Positions 23,486-35,110 of a stretch of 64,000 bases of DNA are shown piece by piece. Origin of the DNA: Eupeodes corollae (Eukaryota; Arthropoda; Insecta; Diptera; Syrphidae); assembly GCF_945859685.1 (NCBI RefSeq), contig NC_079149.1, positions 14,605,118 to 14,669,117 on the forward strand. Direction: 5' to 3'. Under the pieces are notes generated by a model. That model was not told where the DNA came from, made no database searches, and saw only the letters and a list, made by a program, of their open reading frames with translations. The stretch's first letter is position 1, and each line of letters starts with the position of its first letter. A program made the translations under genes and the position numbers.

Positions 23486-25579
23486 TTAGTATGCTTAAAA
23501 GTTATATTGTTTCAGAAATATCAATGTCTTCATTTAAAAATTGCAAAAACTTGTTAATTTCAATGAAACAATATCTGTTTGAAATAAAAATGGGAATATT
23601 ATTGCAATTTCATCTAAATGAATATATATTTTCTATATGTTTAAAATACATTTCTACCAAAGAACTGTCAAATGCCAACTAAATATCGATTTCCTGCAAT
23701 TTAGACACAGTCATTACAAATAAAATAAAACTAGAGAATTAACTAATTAACCTTTTAAATAATCACAAATATGTAAGAAAAACAAACAAATATTAGTCAT
23801 GGAACGTATTCTTTTATCATCTCAAAAAATTAAACTCAGCAAAATCTTATTTCCGGAATTAAATTAAACTTAATTTAGGTTATTAAGGTTCCAACATGTC
23901 ATTATTTTATTTTTCATATCACAGTAATATTATTAAAGTATCTTATAGTTCTGGATAATTCATAAAGAAGTTGAATTTTCTACAGTCATGTTTAAAGCCT
24001 GGAACCAAGGGGTACCTATATTAAAATAATAACGAAGCCAAAAACAATAATATCTGCCCCCAAGATGTTGTTCAAAATTATTGTTTTTTTACAAGAGCAT
24101 ACAACATTCAAAACAGCACGTATAAAATTAAAATTAGCAAAGATACTCATAAACTAATAACAAAAACCCACATTAGATCAATAAAAGATCCAACAAAAAC
24201 GTATATTGAAAATTGCATTGGCTTAAATTACAACTCAATTACCATCAATGTGCTAATCAAGAAAGATAAACCTCCTATTTTGACGTTTAAATATATCTCA
24301 ATTAACACGATTCAATAAATGTACAGCGTTACAGAGATTTAAGTACCTACTACCAGACCAGACATTATTACTTATTTTATTATATTTATTTTATTCCAAA
24401 AGATTTAAATATGAATAAACAAAAAATTAAGGAAAAAAATGAAATATGACCAATTCAAAACATTATAATTTCAAATAAAATGAAACACACATTCGCTGCT
24501 TTTTTGCCTGCAGCGTCAGTGTCAAAACAGATATTAATATTTTTATTTTTGTCTGTTTTTAAATTGTATAAACTTGGACATTTACCAACGATAAACATGC
24601 AATTAACTTTTAATAGACCATTAACAATGTGTCTAGATGAGGTAAAGAAGTGTTTATTATTTTTATATTTTGTTCAGTTTTTTTTTGGCTTAGAGAAATA
24701 TTAAAATGTTAAAAGCTCAAAGGTGTGCTATAATATCACACTGTGTCGGTATGCAGTTTGAAGTAAAAATATATCTATAATTTAATAGCTTCACCTGAGC
24801 CGGTGATGATATATTTTATTGTAGGTGATGTGTCTTCAAAAAAAAGAACCACGCCTTCCTTATTTAGTCATTTTAGATCTTCTTCACAACTTCGATGACA
24901 GATAACAAGAAACAAAATAAGAAAAAGAAATCATTCTCAAAAATGACTCATACAGTTTTGATGAAATTCTAATTCTTCTTTAGTTGCCAGTTACTCTATT
25001 TATAGCAACCTCCTTTATATCAAAAATATCAAATTACAAATTCAATTTAAAAACATTAAATAATTAAAAAAACACAACAAACGAAATAAATAAACTACCA
25101 CAGTCGACGGCCGAATCTATAATTAAGAAATAGAAATTATAAAAAATAAAAATCGCTAATCATTTATTAGCAAATAATTATGGCATCCAAATCATTAAAA
25201 AACAATTCAATTAACCATAAACTGCTTCACACATAACAATTTTCATCAATGATGTTAAAGTTGATGATGATGATGATCTTCGAATTAAGATCTCCCGCTT
25301 CTAAACAGCTTCCTAACATGGCATTTGGATTGATCTTCCAATATTATCTGATCATAAGCTCTCCCCTGTCCAATTCAATTCAAAAGACCATTCGATTCGA
25401 TTCGATTTGGAATCGATTTGTGTGTTTAAAAACAATAAATTTCCTACACAAATTTGGACTAATTCCAATACTCTGCTACCCTCATCTGATAAAATAAACG
25501 ATCCAAGATCAAAATCCAAAATTTAACCGAAAGAACAAACAAAAATGAATCTAAAACAATCCCAAACCTCCGCCCAAAC
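23486..25579. other. AT-rich non-coding stretch
   Basis: No gene is recognised. GATGATGATGATGATC lies at about 25,254-25,269. Short open frames here have the composition of random AT-rich DNA. Confidence 0.5.
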
Positions 25580-27001
25580 TAAAATTCGTCCGTCGTTTTC
25601 GTCTTCGTCGTCGGTCGTCTGTCGGTCGTCTGTCGGTGTGGCAGTGGATCTCTATGGTCTGTCTAGAGAGGTGAGTCTCATTAGTCTAGATCTTGAGACT
25701 TGGACTTGGACTTGGAATTGAAAGATAATGATGATACGTGCTCAAATCAGAATCAAGTTCCATAATAAAATTCAAATTAATTCGGAAGACCTCATGTAGG
25801 AAAACTTAACCAAACAAAAATCAGAAATATAAATTTGGCTTATCTTAAATTTAAAGCAAATATAAATAAAAATCTTTAAGTATTAATTTATGTTAAATAT
25901 ATTAATTTTGTGTTTGTTTATTTTATTTAAATTTTTGTTTTATTTCTTTTTGGTTAGGTTAGGTTTTGGTTTTGATTTTTTTGTTGGGTTTAAAACAGTT
26001 ACCTGATTTTCATAATCCACAGTAAGAAAAGTATCGGCCGGTTACGAAAAGTCAACATTTCTGAGATGACGGTGATTTTGTGTATTATTTGGGCGCTCCT
26101 GAATAAGTCGTCGTCGTCGTTGAGATTTCGGTTGCAGTTGAAAGGTTTGTTGTTGTTTTTGTTGTCACTGTCGGTTGCGGTGTCAGTTGAAACATTTTTT
26201 CAAAAAAATCAACGATTTCTTCACACTTTTTCACTAAAAATTTAAATTTCCATTTTTATTTTTATTTATTTGATTTTTTAATTTATTATTTATCTTTTAA
26301 ATTTCTCAATTAATTTTGAAGAGAAAAACTAAAAGTCGAACTTATTTTATAGGAAAACTTCGATGACAGGTCAAGAACAATGGAAAAGGGAATTTCTTGG
26401 AAGCTTTTGATGGGTTTGTACAAATTTCGTTTTGGGATTCTTTGCCCTTTTTTTAACAAGTTCACTCCTTCTACAAAAACACAACAACTACTTAAAAAGA
26501 ATTCAACTTTGAAGCTTCTGTTTTTGTGCGCAAGCGCGCGACCGCGTATCACGTTTCCGTACCGTAGCCCAAAAATTCCTTAAGGTTCAAATAGATTACC
26601 ATTTGTTTTTTTTTTTTCTTAATGGGTTCTCATTTGGGAACCGAGGAATTTCTCATAGCCTCTTCTTTCTTTTCAAACTTCTTCTACAAACTTAACTAAC
26701 TTTAAAAAAAAATTTAAGAAAACAAAAAATTAAAAACAAAACACGAAATATCTTCTTTTTGTGTGTGATGTGAGTTAAATAATGTGCTATGGAGCAGAAA
26801 ACGAGATTCCGATCTCTCTAGGGAAACCTTGGCGCAAGGTACACTCTTCTTCTTATTCGCCTTATTTTACTTCACTGATCCGGAGCCCCGGTGCGGTGGT
26901 GGACGGTGGTGTATCCCTGGCACTTAGTCTTATATGAGTCGTATATTTTCCGAAGTAGTCGACTTCGTCGTCGACTATATAATAAAAGGTAAAGTTACAG
27001 G
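25580..27001. other. GC-richer island, possible host regulatory or 5' region
   Basis: The stretch has CG-rich simple runs (GTCTTCGTCGTCGGTCGTCT near 25.6 kb, GTCGTCGTCGTCGTT near 26.1 kb). Near 26,957-26,989 a hairpin leads directly into a TATA box (listed separately). I find no open frame with a recognisable domain. Such islands in insect genomes often mark promoters or enhancers, but that is inference from composition only. Confidence 0.35.
26957..26989 (+). promoter_or_regulatory. Hairpin abutting a TATA box
   Basis: AGTCGAC (26957-26963) and GTCGACT (26970-26976) form a perfect 7-bp inverted repeat around TTCGTC. The second arm runs into TATATAATAAAAGG (26976-26989), a strong TATA-type sequence on the plus strand. 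About 30 bases on the sequence reads GTGTCAACATTTG, only a weak initiator match. Promoter function is possible but not shown. Confidence 0.3.
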
Positions 27002-27514
27002 TTAGAGTGTGTCAACATTTGGATACGTATCTAGTAGATAGTTTTTTTTATTTGAAATTTTTAATCTCGGAAAGAAAAATAAAAACGATGTTGCCTCTTC
27101 CGAAAGCGTATTTATGTAGAGAAAAACAAAAAAGAAAGAGAGAGAGCAACCTTCCGAGTCGGTAGTCGAATCAGAACTGGACCAAAGATTCAACGAACGG
27201 TGGTAGTTAGTTAGTGAAGTTAGTACGAAAAAATAAAAGAAAACCCGAAAGGTTTGGCGCTGCTTGCTGCTTGCTGCCTGCTGGCCTGCTGCTGCTTCTG
27301 ATGCTCTGTGATGTGCGCGAGAGGTCTTTGCTGAACCTCTGCCTGTGATTGTGCTTATGCTTGAGCCTGTGCCTGAGCCTGAGCCAGAGCCGGGGTTATG
27401 ATGTTGTATATGTAGCTTGCATCCAAACCATGTACGATGGAATGGAACTACTAGCTCTATAGCATCAACCTTATAATTTTTGCCATTTAAGACCGAACGG
27501 AGCGGAGCAGACAT
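27002..27514 (-). CDS. Unrecognised 170-codon open frame, possibly not a gene
   Basis: This is an ATG-to-stop frame in a GC-richer island. The N-terminal half begins MSAPLRSVLNGKNYK, has a GSGSGSGTGSS run (about residues 43-53) coded by a CCTGAGCCTGAGCC-type repeat, and an Ala/Gln/Ser-rich part. The C-terminal half has Phe-rich runs (FRVFFYFFVL, FFFVFL) coded by A-rich repeats. There is no domain I recognise, no neighbouring exon, and composition follows local simple repeats. It could be a 5' exon or UTR of a host gene, or chance. I would not assign a function. Confidence 0.15.
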   Translation of the reverse strand: MSAPLRSVLNGKNYKVDAIELVVPFHRTWFGCKLHIQHHNPGSGSGSGTGSSISTITGRGSAKTSRAHHRASEAAAGQQAASSKQRQTFRVFFYFFVLTSLTNYHRSLNLWSSSDSTTDSEGCSLSFFFVFLYINTLSEEATSFLFFFPRLKISNKKNYLLDTYPNVDTL

Positions 27515-27619
27515 CAGTTAGAGTATCTTTCTATCTAGCTAACTGAGTTGAGGTACATATGATGCGATTTGAGCGTGAGGAAGGTGGATCGTCGATATTT
27601 CGTGTTTCGACGTTGGCCT

Positions 27620-28259
27620 GGCTAGTGCAGTAAAACTGTTTGAGGTCTTATGATCACAATAGACATTTGGCGTACAGTCAAGTGGAAGAAAATTCCAACT
27701 ATAATGGTTTTAGTCAACTGTTTAGCTAGAAAAAAAGTTAACTGTCAAAATATGACATTTTTAAACAAATGCAATTTACAAATGGAATTTTTTTTCAGTT
27801 TGTTTGAGAACTTCATGAATTACATCTTTTAGGTCTTGATTGTGAAGCATTGGTATATACCTTATCTTTCATGGGCAATGAAAGAAAAGAGAATACAATT
27901 GTTAATTTACAGGATCTAGGAACCTTTGATAACCACTTTGAGAAATAACAAGGTCAAATTTTAAATATTTTTGTAGTATTTTTAAAAATATCAAGAATTG
28001 ATTGTTCCATTTTTATAAATGGATTAGATTTTAGTGTACAAATACTAATAGATGACAACTTCAAAGTGACAGCTGTCATAAAGTGGATCCATGCAATATT
28101 AAACAATTTATTGGAAAACCCTAGACTATCATATAAATTTTGTTATATTTGTTAGGTTGTTATGATTTTTTCGCACTTAATAAAATTAAGGGGTTTTTTC
28201 TTAGCTTTTCAAGGCGTTATATGGGTAAAAGATAAATGTTAGATGGGGTTTTAAAAGTG
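27620..28259. other. AT-rich non-coding stretch
   Basis: No supported feature. Confidence 0.5.
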
Positions 28260-28700
28260 ATAAAAAAGGACGTCCCATAATTTTGTTTTTGAGCCACTCA
28301 ATAAAACAGTGTTGCCAACAGAAAAAATTCTTACAATTTGACAGCTGACAGTTTGGATTTAATACATATCAAAAAACAACATATTTGCATTATACTTTGT
28401 GACAACAATAAATGGATGCTCTTCAGTGATGAAGTTTATTTGTATTTTGATGACTTCATTGATGGTGAAAACTGACGCGTTAGAATTTAAAGAACCATCA
28501 ACACCCTAATTTTCTTCGAATACGTGGTAATTGCAGTTAATATTGAAGGTAATCTTCACATGATAGGTTTTAGTTACTTAATTACAGATATCGATGTTAC
28601 TAACATGTGGTGGATAGCTTTCAAAAAGTGTATAAAAAACCGTGTTTGCGATTCAAATTTGGATACCAGAGACCCCACTTTTTAGCGTCATCAGACTTTT
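28260..28700 (+). pseudogene. Mariner-like transposase relic
   Basis: Upstream, GACGTCCCATAATTTTG at about 28,270-28,286 resembles a mariner terminal repeat. Plus-strand translation near 28,410-28,600 gives KWMLFSDEVYLYFDDFI, then DGEN.RVRI and NTLIFFEYVVIAVNIEGNL, MIGFSYLI and MWW. This fits the first catalytic block of mariner-family transposases (FSDEAHF.L.G(F/Y)VN.QN.RIW), with the catalytic Asp kept. Stops interrupt the frame after GEN and RI. It is much more decayed than the other two mariners and may belong to another subfamily. The call rests on this one block. Confidence 0.4.
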
Positions 28701-28739
28701 TACTTGTGAAATATTTATAGTTACTTTTTGTAAGTTTTA

Positions 28740-29290
28740 CTGTTCTCGTCCTTACAAACTTAACCATTCGATGGATTGAATTCAAACTTGAAAATTAAGC
28801 TGGTAGGAAAGTTCTCCATGGGCGTTTTTTAATTATTTTTTTTTTAAATTGAAAACAACAGTAGACCCCATACAAATTGTTTGGTCAAAAATCGAATTCA
28901 AATCGAATTTTCTCAAAAACGAATAAATAGATTTTCATTAAATTTTCTCTAAACTTTTTTTTCAACTTGGCTTCTTTCAATAAAAAAATACATTTTTGTG
29001 TATCTCTAGAAGGGTAACCCCCCTCCGTGAAACCATTATTTTGTTTTTATATTTTCTCAGGAGCTCAGGAACTGAATTCAATAATTTTTTTTTCAAAACT
29101 CGATACCTCGAAAACGGGTCAACATTTGCTTACGTAAATCATATATAACATTTTTAAAAACAATTTTATTTTCCATGTATGTATGTATGTATAGTTTTGA
29201 ATCTCAAATTAAAGGAACTATTTTAAAACAGACACTTTGGATACAAGTGCGCGTTCGTGCGATCCAGTCGTGTATTTAATTTCTTTTAGT
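28740..29290 (+). repeat. Repeat B, copy 1
   Basis: It shares ordered blocks with 30.6-31.08 kb: a GACCCCATACAAATTGTTTGG-like line, TCGAATTTTCTCAAAAA, AACTTGGCTTCTTTCAATAA, ATTTTCTCAGGAGCTCAGGA, ACTGAATTCAATAATTTTTT and CTCGAAAACGGGTCAACATT. Both are in the same orientation. It has no coding capacity. The final GTGCGATCCAGTCGTG motif recurs near 31.95 kb as GTACGACCCAGTCGTG, so copy 2 may extend there with an insertion. Confidence 0.55.
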
Positions 29291-30599
29291 TTTTTGAAAC
29301 CATAGGAATTTGCAATCCAGCTAACGACCACCAAGGCCTTAAAATTGAAACAATTGGGAGTTTAGGTAAGGTTAAGGTGGCTGTTGACAGGAAAACCAAC
29401 GCAACTTAGACCAATACTTGGTCTGTTGTGATACTACACGGATCTTAAGATCTGCCTCACTCGTTGAACCAGTTAGAGCTGGCTATGAAGCTTTTGAGAC
29501 AATAGATGTAAGAGGCTCCAAGGTGGAGTTTCGTCTTTGTTACAGTGTTGGACATGAATATAAAAAGTGAGACAATGTCTACTTTATTGATGCAGCTTCT
29601 TCAATATTCGTTTGCAGGAGCTTAAAGTTGGAAGCGTGCCTACCCATCAGCAGTGTACTGAGAGGGCTCCCATAATACTCGTAATCGAGCATTGGCCACT
29701 TGGGAGGTGTTCAATTTCAAGTAAATTATACTCGTATACGAAGCTGTCTTAGAGAATATCACTTATTCACAATTTATCAACTCTTATTTTTTAAAGAGTT
29801 GAATGAAGTATTGCCATAATAAAATTACAAAAACACGCCCAGAACTCTTAACCAGTGGAAAAAACACTATACATAAATTGCGCTTACTCTAACCAGGAAA
29901 ATTAGGTTTGTTTTTTGATAGTTTTATTTCTACGCCTTAACACTTTCTGAAAGGACCTCTCATTTAAGATTGAAGCAAAAATTTAAAAGGTAAAAGGGCC
30001 TTGAGTTGTTTTTTTTTATAAAACGTTCTTAAAGTTGATAGATTTGGAGAAAAAAAGTTGCAAAATATTGGGGTGTTGTGCATTAAGTCAAAACAGTAAT
30101 ATAGCTCTATTTTTCGGTATTGAAGTATAAATGAAGCCCACTACGAAAATTTAGTTTTGTCCAAATTTTTTAAAAGAAAGCAAGACCATTTTTTATCTAA
30201 TTTTACAAGACTAATAGGTGACTAAAAACAAAAATCTTTAAGAGTTCAAAAACCTTTAAATTGAAAGAAATTCAATACCAATTTTTCATTCATAAATAAA
30301 ATCATTGTTCTTAAATGTTTCATTTAATGTTGTCTCAATTTTGTAACAATGCTCTTTTGAATGGTCAATTGCATTCCCCTTCCCCCCAAATAATTCAGCT
30401 TTAACACCCTCAACTTCAGGAATTTCGTACGAATTGTCAAAAATAGAGATTATTTTATGAGCCGCCCATCAAGAATGTGAAATGCTTTCGGTTTTTTCTT
30501 CCCATTTTAATATTCAAAATTTTAAGAGAACTGATTCTCTTAAATCCTTTCTTATTTTCCTAACGCCTTGAACTGTTTTTACTTGCGACATATAGGCAA
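29291..30599. other. Non-coding stretch between repeat B copies
   Basis: No gene or transposon domain is recognised in this 1.3 kb. Confidence 0.5.
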
Positions 30600-31080
30600 G
30601 TTTTGCATTCGTGCAAAATTTTGAACTCGAGATTTTAATCAAACATGATATTACAATGGTAGAGAAGTTGAAAAAAGTGGGTCCCACATACAATTTTTTT
30701 GGTCAAAAAACCAAAATTCGAATTTTCTCAAAAAATTTTAAATTTTCTCCAAAATTTTATTTCTTAACTTGGCTTCTTTTAATAAGAAAATCATATTTTT
30801 GTATTGCCCAGGGAAGGTACCGATCTTAGAATCGTTATTTTGCTTTTTTAATTTTCTCAGCAACTTATGAACTGATTTCAATAATTTTTTTTCTGAATAA
30901 GCTCTTATATTGTTTTAACAATATTTGATTATCAAATATGCAATTTTGTATTGTTTGGATCTTTAAAAAAATATTGAATTTTTATTTTTCAAATCTCTAT
31001 ATCTCAAAAACGGGTCAATATTTTTTACGAAATTTGAATGTAAAGCGTATATTTACAATCACTAAACAACTGCATACTAA
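30600..31080 (+). repeat. Repeat B, copy 2
   Basis: Direct repeat of 28.74-29.29 kb. It has GGGTCCCACATACAATTTTT, TTCGAATTTTCTCAAAAAAT, AACTTGGCTTCTTTTAATAA, ATTTTCTCAGCAACTTATGA, ACTGATTTCAATAATTTTTT and CTCAAAAACGGGTCAATATT. An extra segment of roughly 90 bases with TTAACAATATTTGATTATC sits before the last block. The class of element is unknown. Confidence 0.55.
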
Positions 31081-32220
31081 AAATATTTTTAGAAAAAAAT
31101 TAAAAAATATAAATATAAGAAAATAATTTAAAAGAAACCGCTGTCAGGATTTTCAAAAGAAAAAAAAATTTAATTGGGGGTTTTTTCGATTTATAAAATG
31201 GCATTTAAATTTTTGAAAACAGAAAGAAAGTTTAAAATTTATTTTCTATTAGAATCACTTTTTCAACGTATGTATACTACACATGATACCTGTACTGTAC
31301 AGGTGTTACGTACAACCTCTACAACTATTGCTTACGTGTCACTTCATAACCAAAATCCAAAACGTACAAGAGCCTGACTGTAAACAACACATGAATAGCA
31401 ATTTCTTGTACTTTAACGAAAAAAAATAAACTGAACGTAATAACTCCATGTTTGCGCTAAAAACTTGTAAGAAAGAAGGAATGTGATTGGATTGTAGTAA
31501 GTACCGTCTACCTACTAACGTTCCTTCATTATCATCATAAACATGGCTGAGCACACCAATGAACTATTCTTTATTCGTTTTAGACACCTGCACACCTACA
31601 CAACCAATACAATTTAAACACACATGTTCTTCCCCTTTCTTATCTTCAGATAATTTTCTTTCCATCCTGGTCCTTCTAATAGGAAATTAAAATAAAGCTA
31701 TTCTAAGGAAAAAGCTTTCAACGAGCTAGTCGAATAAGCAAACAATTGTTTTCGTTAAGTATGCTTTCAAGTACTTTTCAATTCCGGGATGAGTTATCCT
31801 AGAATGAGTTGTGTCTTGGGATGAATCACAGGGTTTTTGACCAATCAAATGGCATTTATATCTTTGAAGACAAACTTATTTTACAAGTATATTTTGAAAT
31901 CTTATATAGGTAAACAGACTCTTTGCATACAGGAACAAGTTCGTACGACCCAGTCGTGCATTTTATTTAGTTTACATTAAAATGGCTCTGACGAACCTTA
32001 AGTTAAAAATTTAGAAGAATTTTTCAAAAAGTTATGAGTAACATTTATTTCTTCCCCCACTGTTTTTTGGACTTAAATTCACTGTTCACTCTAATCTATT
32101 TCCCATATATTAAAAATAACAGAGAGTGCGAGAGCATGCTCCAATCATTTCATCCATATTATTGCCAATGGGGAAGAAAATCACAGTTACAAAAAAGTCT
32201 TATGGTGGGGTCCGTTCACT
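31081..32220. other. AT-rich non-coding stretch
   Basis: No gene is recognised. A GTACGACCCAGTCGTGCATTT segment near 31,945 echoes the end of repeat B copy 1. Confidence 0.45.
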
Positions 32221-32238
32221 CAAAATTTAAAAATCAAG

Positions 32239-32264
32239 TCTCTCTCTTTCTCTCTCTCTCAGTT
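32239..32264 (+). promoter_or_regulatory. Candidate GAGA-type promoter with initiator
   Basis: A CT run (CTCTCTCTTTCTCTCTCTCT, 32240-32259), the GAGA-factor motif on the other strand, leads directly into the initiator TCAGTT at 32259-32264. No TATA box lies 30 bases upstream because that place is the CT run. No perfect downstream element is seen at +28. Base composition becomes GC-richer downstream. GAGA sites beside TCAGTT are typical of paused insect promoters, so a host transcription start is plausible. Confidence 0.35.
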
Positions 32265-32428
32265 CAGAGCGTACTGTTGCGCTTCAATGCTCCAGCTTTA
32301 GCTCTAGGCAAGTGCACTGCGTCCGTCGTAGTCTTCATCGTCATCGGAGCTCGGGTCGATCCAAGCCTATAGCCACTGCTGTCTTTGGTAATCTTTCTCA
32401 TCGTGCGCACTCGCCATTCCAATTCCAA

Positions 32429-32659
32429 ATGACTGCAAAAAGAAAAGTGCTGCTATTAAGCCAAGATTCAAGTTGGCCTAATCGCGATGACTTTGGGAAA
32501 TGGAAACTTCTCTTTGATCATCATCATCATCAGCAGCAGAAGCAGCAAAAGCAGCAGAATCAGCATCAAGCAAGTGCACCTCGTTTTTCCTCTAAAGTTT
32601 TGTTTTCTTATTTGTTAAGATTCAGACTCAAGACCTCCATCTATAGAAAAGGTCTATAA
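32429..32659 (+). CDS. Possible host first coding exon, unrecognised
   Basis: The ATG at 32429 has CCAA before it, a fair insect start context, and lies about 170 bases after the candidate initiator. The frame opens MTAKRKVLLLSQDSSWPNRD, followed by a GKWKLLF segment, a short His run, and a Gln-rich run (QQQKQQKQQNQHQ) coded by CAG-type repeats. The frame continues upstream of this ATG (first Met at 32312). The stop at 32659 follows a low-complexity end, and no convincing splice donor is seen. No domain is recognised. It could equally be a 5' UTR with a chance frame. Confidence 0.2.
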   Translation: MTAKRKVLLLSQDSSWPNRDDFGKWKLLFDHHHHQQQKQQKQQNQHQASAPRFSSKVLFSYLLRFRLKTSIYRKGL

Positions 32660-34630
32660 AGGCCTATAAAGGAAAAAACAAATATCGATTGAAATAAAAT
32701 CGAAATCAAATGAATATCGCGCAACATGAAATATCCACATTCAAGATGTTCCAGAGGCACTCTCTGACTTCGGACTCTTGGCTTGATGGGTGTTGGATTT
32801 GAATTCTGCAGTATCATCATCTGGCTGCCTCTGCGTCTTTTGCGTTCATACACGTTTATAGGTATCTTTTTCTTCAGCTAGGACCTGGTAACTTGGAGCT
32901 TGGATAGAGACCGATGAAAAAACAACCAGAATCTGATTCCGAAGTAATTTTTATCGAATCTTCATGTTTCATGTAGGATTTAGTTGGTGGTGTAATTGAA
33001 TGGCACCTACATCTTGTTTAAAATAGATACTCCGCGATCCCTCCTCGAATGAATTGATTCTTTGGCAAGACTTTTCAGAGGATTCTCTCATGTCCGATTG
33101 GGATAATTGACTGCCCTCCTGATCCTTCCTGCGAGATCCTTCTAATGGGACTTTATTTGGTGCTTTGTGGGACTTCTTGATCTTGATTTGGAGATATTGA
33201 CTCTCTGGTTGAGGGTTTGGTGTTTGCATATTTATCTTTTTGATCTTGATATCTCGAGGTGCAAGTCGGGTCATTAATCGTGAAGTTCGATGTTTCATTG
33301 GGTTGTTTAGCGTTTTCAAGTGCAATTCAAACAATTTCAAGTGTGTGTCTGATGATGGAGAGTTCGGCTCAGAATGTTCAGTGCTCCAGTCAATGGATTG
33401 AGTGGCTAAAAGTTATAGCCGGTCCTCTCAATTTCATACAACTTGTAGTATGGTAATTTTTTGGTCCAAAGCAAACATATAACATGGGATGAAGATGTTA
33501 AGTAAGGCTTTTGATTTATAAAATAAATATACCTATACGAACGAATAGAATGGTGGCACCTGTGAGACTTGAGACTTGAGACCTGCGACGATGATGTTGG
33601 CGATGATTCGTTTTATAGAAGCCCCCAATAAGGAATGTGATGCGGAGGTATTTCGTATTTTTCGTTTTTTAATGTTTTTCAATCCGAGATCGGTGATTAA
33701 TTTGTGTGTTTTTTTTTGGGTTCAAGGCCTGCAGGTAAATTAATGCTTTTAAGCAATTAAGGACATGCGTTGTCATTAAAGTTTATGGCTTAATTGTGTA
33801 AGGTTATTTCACCATGCGAGATCGGGTAATTATATGGCTCTGATGATTCTGTTGCTCGATGATGATGATGATGAAAGATGTTCCTTGACTGATTTAGTAA
33901 CATGCATAAGAAAAAGGAGCTGATTTTTTAACCAAATAAAGTTAAAAACGGTAGTAGGAAGAAATTGTAATAAATTGGAGGTTTGAGAAGGCGTAATTGA
34001 GAGAGGTATGTTTGAACTTACCTTAATTACGCCCCCTGAAAATCTCCAATTATATTAGAAGGTAATTAAACAGATTTTGTTCAAAGAAATTATAAAAAAG
34101 TAATCGTTAAATTAGTTGCAATTAGGGAATTATTTCCAGAGTTCCCATTAGGCTTTTAGTGGTTTCTTGTTTAAGGAAAAGTTAAATATCCACTAATTTG
34201 TATTATTTAAAAAAAAACTAATTGACATAATTTGACGTATGAACTGTAAAATTATGGTCGCCATGTTTGATATTGAGATAAGGTTGTTTCACTTGGGTCC
34301 TTAACTCACATGTGTCAAATTGTATTTTTAAGAGTATTGTACAGAACTGCGCGAAATTTAAATCTATGGATGATTTTGGATAGCTTAAAGGTTTTTAGCA
34401 AGTAAGATACATATGAAAGGGTTACGGTGAAATATAACGTCAATTTTTTAAAATTGGCCTTATTTCACGGCACCTATTAAAAGTTTTTAAAGTGATACCG
34501 ATACACGATGTTCTTAAAGTATTGATAACACTGGTCGACAGAATTTTGATGCCCTTAGTTCATTACAAAATCGATCGATCACATTAGGTTTTCTAAAAAT
34601 TACTTTTTTTTATTCGAACTTTAACTTTTT
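32660..34630. other. GC-richer to AT-rich non-coding stretch
   Basis: A 123-codon minus frame at 32969-33340 is Lys/Ser/Gln-rich with no domain, and I do not call it. A GATGATGATGATGATG run lies near 33,859-33,875. No transposon domain is seen. The GC-richer part ends near 33.9 kb. Confidence 0.4.
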
Positions 34631-34631
34631 A

Positions 34632-34735
34632 GCTCCCTACAGGAAGTGATTGTAATCGGTCCGATTTGTCAAATTGAAGTTTTTTGATATTTCTTGACGT
34701 TTTAAGAACTTTAAAATTCTTTCATCGCCTAACGA
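34632..34735 (+). repeat. Repeat A, head-only fragment
   Basis: It begins with the head palindrome GCTCCCTACAGGAAGTG, then CGGTCCGATTTGTCAAATTG and TTTCTTGACGTTTTAAGAAC. It is cut off where a jockey-like fragment starts. A second, longer repeat A copy begins beyond that fragment. Confidence 0.6.
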
Positions 34736-35070
34736 TGCAAGACAATATTGGGCTTTCGAAGCATTAAATTCCAGGCTGTTTTTTATTCCTCATTGTTTAG
34801 GCCGGAATTTAATGAGCTTATCATATTTTGTCGCTGCAGTTCCATATCCGATGAAGTAGGTTGTGAGTCCGAAAACGAATATAAAAAAGGACAATCTTTA
34901 GCAAAACAATGTGTTGGATTAGAAGTAGCAGGCAGGAGATTATTCAAAAAATAAGAAAGAGTGTTGGAGATAGAACAAAGCCCTGGGGTACACCACACTT
35001 TATTTTGTCGCTTTCAGACTTGATGCTTCTTGTATTGAAAGATCCGATAACAAATTCAATTATGGAGGGA
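34736..35070 (-). mobile_element. Jockey-like LINE RT fragment
   Basis: Minus-strand translation gives SVLSPTLF-like to NNLLPATSNPTHCFAKDCPF, then YSFSDSQPTSSDMELQRQNM and ISSLNSGLNNEE (34783-34998). This is the segment from motif B to just past the catalytic site. FADD has become FAKD, so one catalytic Asp is lost. A near-identical stretch exists at 6.0-6.18 kb. The fragment lies between two repeat A heads. Confidence 0.7.
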
Positions 35071-35110
35071 AAATTTGTTAAAAGTTCTTACATTTAAAGT
35101 GTCGAAGAAA

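Noticed and set aside
32969..33340. 123-codon minus-strand frame
   Set aside because: Lys/Ser/Gln-rich, no domain, no splice signals or neighbouring exons found.
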